DNA of 64,000 bases, from positions 53,444,002 through 53,508,001 of the forward strand of contig NC_088777.1 in assembly GCF_954871325.1 (NCBI RefSeq). Reading direction: 5' to 3'. The DNA is from Gordionus sp. m RMFG-2023 (Eukaryota; Nematomorpha; Gordioida; Chordodea; Parachordodidae). Under the pieces are notes generated by a model. It ran no database searches, was not told the DNA's origin, and worked only from the letters and a program-made list of their open reading frames with translations. Shown piece by piece: positions 12,715 to 24,519 of this stretch (within the stretch, counting starts at the first letter, position 1; every line of letters begins with the position of its first letter). The position numbers were made by a program, and so were the translations under genes.

Positions 12715-12870
12715 GATTGCCATATCTCCCCCCACCATCAGCGGGAGACTCCCGCAATTTTATACTTTACACGCTGACATTTCACTACCGCAAAACTACC
12801 GCAATTGGAAATCTCCCGAAAATATCTACGGCAATTTATTAATTTCTCCCGCAAATTTTTATTTAGCATT
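12715..12870. repeat. CTCCCGC-type dispersed repeat, copy 1
   Basis: A GC-richer island with repeated CTCCCGCAA and CCGCAA words (GGGAGACTCCCGCAATTTTA at its heart). Similar words occur at 37270-37860 and 55930-56090. The family is probably a short non-autonomous DNA element, but ends and target duplications are not clear. Confidence 0.5.
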
Positions 12871-13459
12871 TAAACGTTTTTAATATATAAATAATAATTT
12901 TGGTTTAAGAGACAATAATTGATTATATTTATATTTTTTAAATATAATTTAAATATTTATTCGAAAAACATGTCTAGTTTGCAAATTTCTTTCTATCCTG
13001 ATTTATTTTTATCCAATAATAAATCAATATCATTTCATTCATATAAGTCAGTACATTCATTGATAATCTCGAATCTGCTATATTTCCCAATATATGGTTA
13101 GTTATGTAAAATTTAATAGTTTTATTAAGGTAAATGTTTTAATAATTCCCTTATTAGATGTATCTGTTAGAATTTCATTATGCCGATCTTTCAAATCATC
13201 AAGAATTGACCTCCTGGATTCGGGTTCTAAAACATTGCTGATAGCCTTGCTCATTTTTGTTCTACAAGTGATAAGCGCATACCATTGCCGCAACTGTAGT
13301 TGCATCTGTATTATTTCTTATTTTTGGAGAATATTTTTGTTTTGATTTCTTTTAAAAACAAATTTTGCCTGTATATCCTATTTTTTGCGCTTTTTAAGAA
13401 AAATCTTAATAAATTCACTCTTTTATTATTTTTTTCTCTTAAACTTTCACCTTCTTCTT

Positions 13460-13586
13460 GTATCTTGATCTCACACCGAAGCATCAATATCGACAGATAT
13501 CCCACGGGATTATTCTATCGACAGATATCCAACCGGAGTATTCTTATCAATTCCATCTATCATACTTGAATGGCCCACGAGATACG
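13460..13586. repeat. Dispersed repeat shared with 47440-47620
   Basis: The words CATCAATATCGACAGATATC, CCACGGGA, GGAGTATTCTTATC and GAATGGCCCACGA recur in the same order in the larger region at 47360-47780. It sits directly beside a SINE copy. Family unknown. Confidence 0.6.
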
Positions 13587-13588
13587 GT

Positions 13589-13765
13589 TTATTGGACAAG
13601 TATCCTATCACCCGACTGTCCAAGCCTGTCGGTGATCGGGGTGGCACTCAATTCATACTAGCCTATGGTCATACACATCACTCATCAAAGAAAAACCTGA
13701 AAATTTTTACGTTCCTTACCAGCATTGAACCTGGAACCTTCTGCTTCCAAGCATATATTAGAAAT
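13589..13765 (-). mobile_element. tRNA-derived SINE, copy 2
   Basis: This is colinear with the SINE at 9731-9915: TTGGACAAGTATCCTA and CCGACTGTCCAAGCCTGTCG at one end, and a T-arm (GGTTCAATGC on the minus strand) near 13725 at the other. The two copies differ at scattered sites. It lies about 120 bases upstream of the conserved upstream block of unit 2. Confidence 0.75.
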
Positions 13766-13850
13766 CTACTTTTTTTACCCCAGCTATTCTATTGGGGAAA
13801 AAAATAATAAATTTTACAAATATAAAACGTTTAAATTTAAAAATATAATT

Positions 13851-13882
13851 ATTTCTTTCTTTCTTTCTTTCTTTCTTTCTTT
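13851..13882. repeat. (TTTC)n microsatellite
   Basis: Short run of TTTC repeats just ahead of the conserved upstream block of unit 2. Confidence 0.9.
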
Positions 13883-13884
13883 TT

Positions 13885-14235
13885 TTTTAAGTTAAAGAAT
13901 TTTATATCATGGTTGATAGATTAGATATCTACAGAAATTTCTCTATTTTATGACAATTTCAGAAAATGGCATTAAACAAACATGATTGATTGGTTTATAA
14001 AAAAAATCCTCTAAATTTATTATATTTTCATTCAAATTTAGTTATTTATTTATTTCTAAACACTAAACATCAATTTCTATTTATATGGCCAAAGGTGTCT
14101 ATAAAACATTTACAAAATAATACTTTTTTTTTTAAAATTGATTTAAGGATATTATATATAAGTTAAATATACGAGATGATATAAATTCAAATATTATTTT
14201 ACCTTCAAAACTTCAAAAAAGAAAAAAAAATTAAT
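13885..14235 (+). promoter_or_regulatory. Conserved upstream region of array unit 2, with TATA-like element
   Basis: Carries the shared block (TTATATCATGGTTGATAGA, then TATATGGCCAAAGG) and a TATA-like word GGATATTATATATAAGTT at about 14146-14163, some 80-95 bases before the ATG at 14241. The same TATA-like word lies at a similar distance before units 4 and 5. Function is inferred from position and conservation. Confidence 0.55.
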
Positions 14236-14240
14236 TAATT

Positions 14241-15378
14241 ATGCTTGTCACCAAAACCTTGACATGTGTAGGAATTCTGTTGGGTCTCTTTAACACGTAA
14301 GTAACTGTAAATAGATAAAAGTATATTTTTAACAAAACTTTTTTTTTAGCATGTTTAATAATTTATCAATTTTTAGTATTTTAACTATTTAGATTAGAAT
14401 AATTCAGGCCATGAGTGAAAAGCGAAAAATTTATTATGCAACAAATTTTATAGACCAGCACCTTATCTATTAAACAATAATTTATTTTTTTTCTTAAAAT
14501 TACCAGAATCGTAATGGCGTTAGATTGCCCTTGCCAGCAACTTAAGATAAAATGTAAAACGGCTTCCCCTACAAATTGCAAGGCAGAGGTCATCAAAGAT
14601 GTTTGTAATTGCTGTAATGTTTGTGCCAAAGTAAAAAAAATAAAATAAATATATATACTTAACGACTTAATCCAAGATCATCGCGCCAGGCCTAGGAATT
14701 TCTCTGACTTAAATTATTAAGATTAAAATAGTTATATGAGGTTGAACCTTTTGTATAAAAAAAATTAAAAATGAAAATTTACGGCTAAATTCTAAGAAAT
14801 TCACAGCTAACCATTTAAACATTCTTGCCACTCTGATGATTGATTTATAAATTCTCTACAAGATTTCAGAATATGTTTTCATCCAATATTTTTTATGAAT
14901 TAATGATAAAAACATTTTTTTTTTTTTAAATAGTAATAACATGTTAAATATATATAAAATTGTATTATTGGATAGGTTGTAGGAGAAGTATGTGGGGGGC
15001 CGTTTTTCATAAAAGGTAAATGTGCGAAAGGTTTGATATGCATTTTCAAGAGTTACCAAGAACCTATTCAATCGGACGGAAAATGTGTGCTAGGATTCGC
15101 TAGAGTAATCATGCTTTATTTACCCTTACTTTGCTATATATACATAAAAAATCATTATGATATCTCACACAATCCACGATATCAATAAACTTATTTCGAT
15201 ATATAAATGGTACAAAGATTACATTTGTATATATTTTTTATATTAGAACGTGGGTGACCCTTGCGGAGATGCTTGGCAACAGGGAGCTTGTAAACCGGGT
15301 TTATTATGTTTGCAAAGTACGCCAGCAAATATCGGTAAATGCGTGTTCCCCCCCAATATTCTAAGGAAGCGACTGTAA
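14241..15378 (+). CDS. Secreted IGFBP-like cysteine-rich protein (array unit 2), intact
   Basis: Four exons: 14241-14296, 14507-14630, 14976-15104 and 15247-15378, joined by GT-AG introns with consistent phases (phase 2, then 0, then 0). The product is 146 residues. Residues 1 to about 22 are a signal peptide (MLVTKTLTCVGILLGLFN). Exon 2 gives LDCPCQ and the DVCNCCNVC core, which is the insulin/IGF-binding GCGCCxxC motif with the first Gly changed. Exon 3 adds VVGEVCGG, GKC and LIC, completing a 12-cysteine IGFBP N-terminal module. Exon 4 adds DPCGDAWQQGACKPGLLC and GKCV, a second copy of the 4-cysteine block, for 16 cysteines in all. An AATAAA lies at 15480-15485. Single insulin-binding-domain proteins and some arthropod venom-gland proteins are known relatives; the ligand here is unproven. 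Confidence 0.88.
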
Positions 15379-15551
15379 AATTTTCGGCTATTATACTTCA
15401 AATCTTCAATAATCCAAATTAATTTTATGTTGCAATGTGTAAAATTTAATAACAAATGGCAAATTTAAGTTTATTTTATAATAAAAGTTTCCATGATAGA
15501 ATAATATTAATTAATTGTGAAAATTATATATGAACAATGATATATATAATA

Positions 15552-15798
15552 CCTAGAATGACGATTCATTCATTAAAATGCATTTTTCAGCGTCGTTAAA
15601 AGCAAATCAGCTGGACCCGCCATTTTGGTAACTAGCTTCCTTATTATCTCGATGATCCGGTAATTCTTTAATAAAGTTTGCATCAGATATAGGAATAAAC
15701 TAGGCTCTCGTTTAAAATTTTAATAATGATTAGTGTTACTAAGATGGCGTCTCCAGCTGATTGCATTGATGTACACATGAACGAATTGTCAGTCTAGG
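15552..15798 (-). mobile_element. Tc1/mariner-like MITE, copy 1
   Basis: Imperfect terminal inverted repeats start CCTAGAATGACGATTCATTC and end GAATTGTCAGTCTAGG. Inner words AGCAAATCAGCTGGACCC and GGCGTCTCCAGCTGATT are also inverted relative to each other. Two more copies (30256-30558 and 36108-36381) lie in the opposite orientation. No coding capacity. Confidence 0.82.
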
Positions 15799-15819
15799 AA
15801 ATATAAACGTCATTGTATA

Positions 15820-16570
15820 TGAAACATTTTGGGTCGATTAAATTCCAAAATAAAATATCAAATAAATTAAATCATTATTTGACCCTGTGTCTTAGCTAAC
15901 AAATTTATAATGCGCATGCTCGCGCATTTTATTTTCGCGTATAACAATATAAGAGGGCGTGATTGGTCCTAACAAATATTCGAGCCATTTTGCGCATTAA
16001 TAAATATTTATTATGAATTTCAAAGCGATTAATTTCTAAATATATACACGTTTGAAAAAGAAAAAGTACAATTCCAAATACATGTTGCTCACGCAACTGA
16101 TAAAGGGGAATATCTAACTAGTAATGAGTGCTTGATTAAAGCACGTGATTAAATATAAGAATTTAGCATTTTATAAGGTGATCAGATAAGTAAAAGACTA
16201 ATATTGAGAATCAATCAAAATCGATTTATAAAAATTTTTAAAAACAATCGAAATCCCGAATGGTTGAAACCGGTGTCAATCCCGGTCGATGTTCCCGATA
16301 AAAAAACCTATATTATTAATAGGTATATAGAAATTCCTGAATATATACAAGATGAGTGTCTAACCAAGTGTAGGAAAAATGAGAAATTTTTTATGTTCTG
16401 ATAAATATCATTCCCTACAGTCCCACCCACCATCTATTCCCAAAATATATATATACCATTTGAGAGAAAAAATAAGAAAAGGCGAATAATTTATATAAAC
16501 ATCAATGAAGCTCTCAATTTAAGGATCTCCGATCCATCTACCCGTGCCATTCCCTCACATGGAAGGATCC
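15820..16570 (+). repeat. 3' flank of array unit 2 (shared with 1290-1700 and 11030-11410)
   Basis: The part to about 16190 matches 1290-1700 (GCGCATGC, AAGCGATTAATTTCTAAATAT, CTTGATTAAA), and the part from 16196 matches 11030-11410. The reading frame at 16204-16401 is a chance opening in this repeat and I do not call it a gene. Confidence 0.6.
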
Positions 16571-16689
16571 TGGATGTATCTGTGATACAAAGTAAATTTT
16601 CTTTTGATAAATATAAGAACATCCTGTTTTTTTTATAATCATAAATATGAAACATGTACCTAAATTAAACAAGTTCCTTTTTTTAAAAA

Positions 16690-17170
16690 ATATTTTGCGA
16701 TTTAAAACGTTGAGCAAAGTATCGACGGGGCTTAATGACCCATGTATGGATATGCAGTTAGAACGGCAGATTTCAGTTGATATTCTCTGTCTAAGGTAGA
16801 AGCCTTCTTTTGGATCACTTGTGATTAAACGTAACCTTTGCCCTATTGTTTTGAATAATTTTCGGGCTTGGGGTCCAAATGATATCCCCAGGTATCTGAA
16901 ACTATCGGAACAAACAAAACATTATTAAGGTTGCTATATTTGTTTGTTTTTGTGATTTCGGCTTTCGTGATAGAGTTGGAAGAAAAAGATCTGGCAAAAC
17001 GATCCACACTAGTATGATCCCAGGCGAGAGGTAGATCTTGGTTCCAAGGGACTAGCGTCATACCATCTGGTCTGGTTTGATTGTAAGGGCTGAGGCTGGA
17101 TGGTTCCAGGATAGAGGGAATATTTGAAGATTTAAAGGTCCTGTTGATGCTTGATTTATACCATCCATAA
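16690..17170 (-). mobile_element. 3' fragment of a second LINE with restriction-like nuclease C-terminus
   Basis: On the minus strand the translation carries RTFKSSNIPSILEP, RPDGMTLVPWN, LAWDHTSVDRFARS, then (after a frame change near 16855) an IGQRLRLITSDPKEGFYLRQ tail. These follow in order the C-terminal domain of the LINE at 2702-5604 (RPDGSTMIPW, LTWDFSCID, GYYLRQRL) but are clearly diverged from it. No reverse transcriptase part is seen, as expected for a 5'-truncated copy. Confidence 0.85.
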
Positions 17171-17299
17171 AATGATAGTTATAATTGATTAAAGTTAGCA
17201 AACATTGCTTATTCTTTCTTCTTTTACTTTTTTTAAGCTATAACACATATTAGAGAGAACTTAAATGATTTTTAAGAATAGAATTTTCCCTGCATATCC

Positions 17300-17617
17300 A
17301 ATATAAAATACAAAATCCTTGTTCAGTCTTAATAAAACGTTTTCTGAGAGCCTTAATTATAATTCAATGAAAAATTGTTAAAACATTGTATTCTCTTTAA
17401 GTTAAGCAATTTTATATGGTGGTTGATAGATTGGATATCTAGAAATTTCTTGAATTTTATGAGAAAATTACAAGAGAATTTATAGGCATTTTTAAATCCA
17501 AAAAAAAACAAACATTTCAGGTTGGTTTTTAAAAAATCATCTAAGAAACGATATATCTTCTTATTTTTCTTTCAACAATAATCTATTTTGTCTTAAAATT
17601 AATTATCACAAATTCGC
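17300..17617 (+). promoter_or_regulatory. Upstream remnant of array unit 3
   Basis: Shared upstream words (TTTAAGTTAAGCAATTTTATA, GGTTGATAGATTGGATATCT) place this ahead of the broken unit at 18584-19495. The distal upstream block is kept but the TATA-like element seen in the intact copies is absent. Confidence 0.5.
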
Positions 17618-18585
17618 AGAGAGGTCCTTTTTAAAATTGAGGAGGCTGGAGTGGAAGAGCGTCGCTCCACTGCTCCTTTAAATTCAATGTATAAATTAAA
17701 TTATTTTGTAAATATTAATAATATTTGTTAATTAAAATTCGATAAAAAATGAAATTTTATTTCATTTAAATTTATCCATTATTAAATGTTTAAGCCGAGT
17801 TTTATATTGGGTTTTTAATCTAATCATTTTAAATATTTAAACATCAATTTTTTTCCTTTTTATATATAGAAAATAAATTTTTCGGAAAATCTTGTAAGTC
17901 ATAATTAATATACTCGTTTTGTAGATATATAATATTAAAAAAAATAGCCTAAGATATTATGGATTTAGAGAACATAGATGAAGAAATCGACGTTCTAATT
18001 CCATCATTACAAAAAATATTTTAAACTTCTAAAAGATGTTAATCCAAATGATCAAACAAATTTAAGGGCAAAATGCCTTTTGTGTTTAAATAAAACTATT
18101 TAATTTTCAAAAGAGACCAGCTTCAATCTAAAAAAGCATCTATAAGTAATCTTTCTTTTAAATACAAATTGATTTGGAAGATTTTTTTTGGATTCCTGGA
18201 AATTGATCATCAGGAAGATTATATATTGGACAAATATTTTTTTAAATAATGATACCAAAATTACTATTTATGAGAAATTTTCTTAATCAAAAAATTGAGG
18301 AGGGCCTATTTTGTATTGCAAAAAAAGTATTAGCTGAGAGGTCTGGATGTTTGTTAGATTCTAATTTAGAAAATTTATTACTTTTAAATGCTATAATAAA
18401 AGGTTATAAATATTTTGATAGATCATTTAAAAAAAAAATATGATTTTGTTTCGCATACCTTTTAAAAAAATGTAAATCAAAGGAGCGGTTATGGAGTGGC
18501 ACTCCAATCTCCTTTTAAAAATATAGTAGCGGGAGCTAGATCTTCTTGAGAAAGTAGGAGCGGGAGCTAGCTACTTTTAAAAATT
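17618..18585 (+). mobile_element. Internally deleted hAT element inserted in array unit 3
   Basis: Ends are rich in GGAG/CTCC words (CAGAGAGGTCC at the left, GGGAGCTAGCTACTTTT at the right) and it is flanked by AAATTCG on the left and again at the right, which fits an 8-bp-type target duplication with one change. Inside, a segment at 18020-18145 encodes a BED-type finger (RAKCLLC, then SFNLKKHL), and 18249-18445 encodes KKVLAERSGCLLDSNLENLL, which resembles the very end of hAT transposases. The catalytic middle is missing and stops are present. The element sits exactly at the start of an IGFBP-family exon. Confidence 0.78.
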
Positions 18586-19495
18586 CGTAATAGCGTTAAA
18601 TTGCCCTTGCCAGCAACTTAATATAATATGTAAAACACTAGCCCCTACTGATTGCAAGGCAGGGGTCATCGGAGATGCTAGTGGTTGCTGTTATGTTTGG
18701 CGCTAATGTAAAAAAAAAAATGTATTATCATAGAACTTTCTGGAATAATGAATTATCCAAGATCATCAAGTGAGGATTTAGGGAATATCTCAAATTTTTG
18801 ATTTCATTAGGGTTTATTTTAGAGTAATTATGTTCCGATATGCGTGGAGTATTATTTTGTTCAAATATTCAAGACGACTTAAGCGTTGAACTTTTTAACA
18901 CATCATGGTTATTTTAAATTAATAATACTCAGAAGAAAATTTACCTCCTAAATTATAAGAAATTAACAGCTGGTCATCTGCACAATCTTCGCCACTTTGA
19001 TGATCGATTTTAAATTCTCGATATGAATCAGAATACGTTGTTTTTATCGAAAGGGTTTGGGAATTAATAAAACGTATTTTAAAAATAGTATAATTAGCGC
19101 ATGTTAATTATATAAATGGAATGGTATTATTATGGGATAGGTTGTAGAAGAAGTCTACGGGGGACCGTTTTTCGCGAAGGATGGATGTGTAGGGGTTCGA
19201 TATACCTCTTCCAGAAGCCTATTCAATAGGATCGGGTTTCTAGAGTAATCTCGCTTCCTTTTTTTACACACTTGCTTGCTATATACATATAAATTGTCTG
19301 CAACCCTGGTATTGATAAATTATTTTGTTTTATCATACGAATATATTGATATATTTTATTCAGAACGTAGATGAGCCTTGTGGAGATTCCTGGCAACAAG
19401 GATATTGTAAAGCGGGTTTATTTTGTTTGCAAACAACACCAGGAAATATCGGTAGGTGCGTTATTCCCCACCGAAAACCTTTCCAATACCAATAA
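18584..19495 (+). pseudogene. Array unit 3: broken copy of the IGFBP-like gene, split by a hAT element
   Basis: Second, third and fourth exon positions are recognisable at about 18584-18707, 19140-19253 and 19374-19495. The terminal exon still reads NVDEPCGDSWQQGYCKAGLF and GRCV and closes with a stop. The copy looks broken in several places and has a hAT insertion at its upstream edge, so I call it a pseudogene. Confidence 0.82.
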
Positions 19496-19989
19496 GGACC
19501 CCCATAGATGTTTAGCTATATATCAAATTTAAAGAAAAATATACAATTACCCTTAATCATTTGTATGTTGTTGTAGTACTATGTGTAAAATTTAATAACA
19601 AAATAAATGACAAGTTTTTAAATAAAAGTTTCTACGGATTATTTATTGGATTTCCAAAATAAGGAACACAATATCCAACTAGTAGCTATTGAGTTTGATG
19701 ACGCATAATGATTATAATATAAGAATTGGTCACTTTAGAAGTGACGATAATAATTTAAGCGAATATTCATAAATTCCGGAAGTAAAAGCGAGGCCGAGCA
19801 GAAATATGTGGAAAGCAAGTAAAAGTTTAATTAATACCTCGAGTTGTTTTAATGGGCTAAACATGTTTTCTAAAAATATCAACCATTCTCGCTATTTCTA
19901 TGCAGGAGATTGGTTAGTTTGAGTCATGATTTGTTTGCTGAAATAAGAAATAGATTGACAATTTAGACAACCAAAAAAATTGGTAAGAG

Positions 19990-21100
19990 TATATCATAAT
20001 TGTATAATCAAATATCTTTTTAAATTTGAGTTTTAATGTTTTGAAACTTATATTATACTTTTTGGGGCACATCTTACATTGGTGAGGATAGAATTAGTTT
20101 ATTGAAGATAACGATGTTACTCTAAGGTATTCATTATATTTGGGCCATGGCATTGTTAATTCATTCGATTCTGAATTTTCAGTATCGTGGATATTTGTTA
20201 TTCTTCTTAAAATTTTGTAAAAGATTTTTATTTAAGATACAAATTATTTAAAAATATTAGTATCTTAATCAACTTTATAATCTAATAAGATACAAATACA
20301 TATTAGTTAAATAGTATTAAAATTTAAATGAAAAAATTTGATCCAAGTTTAGATATTTTAAGCTAATGTTATGATATATGACGCTGGTTCTTCACATGAA
20401 AATATGCTGAACAATTGCCATATTTTATTTGAATCGCTTTACATCCATCATTTATGCAGTAATACAGGCCTACCTGCAAGGGTTATCAAAGCAGGTTTAG
20501 GAAAACAAATTAGTTACACCATTGCTGTACGAGAAGGTAATAGCATGTTTGATAGCCCTTACTAGTTTATTAAAATTTAAAAGCCAACTACCAAAATTAT
20601 GTTAAAAATTACAATGTCGGTATTTGTGACTATATGAGAGCAAAAAATATACCACAGAGGTCGAGAAGCGGTGGTTCAGAAAAATGGAAAAATTTAATTA
20701 TAAAGATAAAAGGGAGAAGTCGAAATGTATAAATATGATCCAAGAGAAAATAGTTCATGATCCTTGCCCTAGGTGGATTAATCAATAAATTAGAGAAATT
20801 GTAACGCAATATTTAGAAGAATAATTGGCACATAATGTCCCCATTGGCTTTAGCGATTGGCAAAATGCAAAGCAATAATCAACTGCTATTACAGAGAATT
20901 AGCTCGAATATTAAATGTAGTTTTAAAAAAAAATATCATAAATTTAATTCAAACATTGCAAATCATTAGTTATTGCAGTAGTAAATTATTTAAATAAAAT
21001 ATTTTAAAATATATCATGAATTTGATATTAACCTTCAAATCTCATTTTTGAACACTCTCTCTTATTCCTACTTTAAAAATCTTTGGATTGATGAAAGTAA
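19990..21100 (+). repeat. Array-borne repeat, copy B, with decayed coding traces
   Basis: Matches 8160-9180 in order. It has a 64-codon opening at 20371-20565 (starting MIYDAGSSHENML) and further openings (for example EKIVHDPCPRW near 20740) in other frames. The composition looks protein-derived, perhaps transposase, but I recognise no family motif. It lies between the 3' flank of unit 3 and the upstream region of unit 4. Confidence 0.55.
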
Positions 21101-21179
21101 AAATAAAGTATCTTTAGGAATTATTAATATACGAAAATAAATCTCTCTCTAAAAATTTTTACAAATATAAAACTTTTTG

Positions 21180-21560
21180 TATAAAACATTAAGCAATTAT
21201 CATTGTTGATAGATTAGATATCTATAAATTTCTTGATTTTATGCCACTTTCAGAAAATTTATTTGACTTTTGATTAAAATTAGCTCGATTTAGCCATTTT
21301 ATATTGCTATCCTGACAAAATGTTATATTGTGAAATTCCTAAATACTAATTTAAAAATGTTTGATAATGAAAACTCAATTTCTATTTTTTATATGGCCAA
21401 AAGGGGTTTATAAAACATTTATAAAATTAATGCAAATTTAACACTTTTATTTACAAATAGTATCTTTAAAATAAAATAGATTTAGATATTATATATATAA
21501 GTTAAATAGACGAAAATACTATTATTCAAATATTATTTTTAACTTCATAAAAAATTTTTT
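21180..21560 (+). promoter_or_regulatory. Conserved upstream region of array unit 4, with TATA-like element
   Basis: Shared upstream words (GTTGATAGATTAGATATCT, TATATGGCCAAAAGGGG) and a TATA-like GATATTATATATATAAGTTA at about 21484-21503, roughly 65-80 bases before the ATG at 21565. Same layout as in unit 2. Confidence 0.55.
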
Positions 21561-21564
21561 AATT

Positions 21565-22850
21565 ATGTTTATCACCAAAACTTTAATATATACAGGAATT
21601 CTGTTGAGTCTCTTTAACACGTAAGTATACTGTTAATAGATAGAATATTTTAACAAAGTTTATCATGAAATTTAAGAATTTTATATTTTATCTATAGATT
21701 TATCAATTAATTCAGGTTTTATGAGTACTAGCGGATGGAATTTATTGTGCACAAAATATAATTACAATATCATAATGTAATATAAATTTTATTAGTATTT
21801 TTATAAAAAATATTTGATTTTATTTACTAATATTTTTTAATGATCTTTTAAAAAATATTTTCTTTCGAAATACCAGATTGGTAGTGGGGTTGAATTGCCC
21901 TTGTCAAGAACTTCCGGTAAAATGCACAACTCCTCCACCTACTAATTGCAAGGCAGAGGTCATCAAAGATGTTTGTGCTTGCTGTTATGTTTGCGCTAAA
22001 GTAAAAAATAAATAAATATGCATGATAGATATTTCTGGGAAGTGGGAATAACAACTTATCTATCCAAGATCGCCGAGTGAGGATTATGATTCCTTAGGTT
22101 GATTTTAGCAAAAGGTATTCCAGAATTGCTTAGAGCATTATTTTGGGGAAATTTCAGGCAACTTAGCGTTGAACACTTTTCGTCTATTTAATTTAAGAGT
22201 ATTTTATAAATTAAAATCCAAAGAAATATACAGGGCAGATTATCAGAAATTTATAAGGTAGTCATTTCCAAATTTAAACAAATCAGCTGATGATTAATTC
22301 TCTAAATTCTGGATTAAGATTTCAGGATATGTCGTTATTCAAGAAAATATAATTTCATAATAATATGCCTCTTAAAATTTTTTTTTTTAGTAATTATAAC
22401 ATGTTAAAATATATATATATAAAATGGTATTATTGGTTAGGTGGTAGGAGAAGTGTGCGGGGGACCCTTTTTCACGAAGGGTAGATGCGCGAATGGTTTG
22501 ATATGCCTCTTCAATAGTTACAAACAGCCTATTCAATCGGACGGAAAATGTGTGCTCGGATTTCCTAGAGTAATCATGCTTTTTTTTTTACCCCCAACTT
22601 TGCTATATACATAAAAAAAATCATTATGATATCTCACAATCCACGATATTGATAAACTTATTTCGATATATAAATGGTACACAAATTACATTATATATAT
22701 ATTTTTTTATATTAGAATGCGGGTGACCCTTGCGGAGACGCTTGGCAACAAGGAGCTTGTAAACCGGGTTTATTCTGTTTACAAAGTACGCCAGGAAATA
22801 TGGGTAAATGCGTCATCCCTCCCAAAAGCGTACCAATACCACGCCCATAA
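21565..22850 (+). CDS. Secreted IGFBP-like cysteine-rich protein (array unit 4), intact
   Basis: Exons 21565-21620, 21877-22000, 22441-22569 and 22716-22850 give a 147-residue product with the same exon phases as unit 2. Signal peptide MFITKTLIYTGILLSLFN; then LNCPCQELPVKC, NCKAEV, and the DVCACCYVC core; exon 3 VVGEVCGGPFFTKGRC to GKCVLGFPR; exon 4 NAGDPCGDAWQQGACKPGLF to GKCVIPP and a basic-proline tail. The 16 cysteines are all kept. It is the closest intact relative of unit 2. Secretion is well supported; insulin-like peptide binding is the family expectation only. Confidence 0.88.
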
Positions 22851-22899
22851 ATGTTTGGCTCGTACATCAAAACTTTATTATTTTTATATTGCATTGTAA

Positions 22900-24500
22900 A
22901 AATTTGATAACAAATTTAATACTTTTATTTATTAATTAGAATTTAGCTGGAAAAAAAATAATTTACTTTTTTAAATTTATATCTTTTTTTTAAAAAGAAA
23001 TATTATATGATGATAACTGCCAAAATTTTTCTCCATTTTTATGATTTTTATAATTGATAGAAATTTACCATAACGCTTACATATTATCAATTGTGAACAA
23101 TTACTATATATTATTCAAAAATTTGGTTTTACGCGAATTAATAAAAAGGCGTTATTTTTTAACAAAAATGAGTATATTAATATTATTTTTTTTTAATTTC
23201 CCTCTAAGACGTAGATATTATGTAGTAAATTTATTATATTACGATTTTCTATATCCAAACAATTGGTGAAATCATTTTAGCCACGTAATTTCTAACTTAG
23301 GTAACAAACAAACACAAACAACTATTACGTCCCATATTAAGAATCATGGAATTATAAATAAGGATAAGATTAAGGCATCTTTTTAAACTGTCTAAAGAAA
23401 CGGTTATATTTTTATTTATAAAACTGCAAAAAGAATATTTTTATTGTATTTAATTACCCAATTATCAATAAGCGTCTAACAAAATATTTACTTAAATTAA
23501 CATTTTTAAAATAAAGTGGGATGTTGGAATGGGATTGGCATCCAAATCAATTTTGCTCTAATTTACTTGGGTCCTAATAATATTGTAATAAAATGTAGTA
23601 AAGTTTCCACGGAGAAAATATATTATATTTATTTTTATCTAGTGGATGTATAAACAATTTTGGGAAAAGATTTTGTATCTAAGAGATACAAATTATTTTA
23701 AAAAAAAATATCTGTATAATTAATTAAACTTTGTATTTTAAATGATTATATGTACTTTTTTTAAAAAAAATTTTATACTGTCAAATACGTGTATTGAAAA
23801 AAGATAATGTTATTTATAATTTTAAAAAATTTTGATTTAAATCAAATTAAACATTTATATAATGATTTAAAAATATATATTAAAAATTAAACTATAAAAT
23901 AAATAACATTCTTACATAAATCTTTGCAGACAAAATAAAAAAAAAATGTAATAAGATAAAGAAAAAATAAATAAATTATTTAAAATAAAAAGGATGCATA
24001 TCACACTAGAGGAGTGTGAATACTTTAAAAAATTATACCGGATAATTTCCAGGGAACTCTGCTAACATAGGTAAAATCCTTCCTTGGGGTCTCCTAAGAT
24101 TTTTCTCTTTTTTCCCCTATGATTATAATGAAAATTGAGGACCTTGAATATAAAATTTGTAAAGATAATTGAAATGTTTAGCAAATTGTCACCTATTACA
24201 TATTCCAAGACTGCCCATTTAACGAATCTCTCTTTAAAATTATATTTTTATCGCTCAGATAAATTCGAAAACAAAATTTCCTATATCCAAACGACGATAG
24301 TTGTCCCACTCTTTTTCATTCTGAGCCATAACATTAGAGAAATCAATTGATTTTTTTAAGAACAAATTTTCCCTGTATGTCCAATATAAAATAAAATCTT
24401 TATTGGTCTTAATATATAGGGGAAAAATTTTTTTTTACATGTTTGTTTAGTTTTAATATTTCTTAAAATATCAATAAAAATTTGATAAAAATCTAAATTT
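22900..24500. other. AT-rich spacer, nothing recognised
   Basis: Short, low-complexity reading frames only (for example 23054-23269 and 24135-24350). No repeat with clear ends. Confidence 0.5.
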
Positions 24501-24519
24501 CTAATAACAACAAAAAAAA

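Noticed and set aside
12919-13661. Overlapping short reading frames on both strands
   Set aside because: They are AT-rich openings crossing a dispersed repeat and a SINE; no motif or splice context.
16204-16401. 65-codon reading frame
   Set aside because: Lies in array 3'-flank repeat whose other copy (11030-11410) is not open in that frame.
20371-20565. 64-codon reading frame as a gene
   Set aside because: Part of a two-copy decayed repeat; the other copy is not open.
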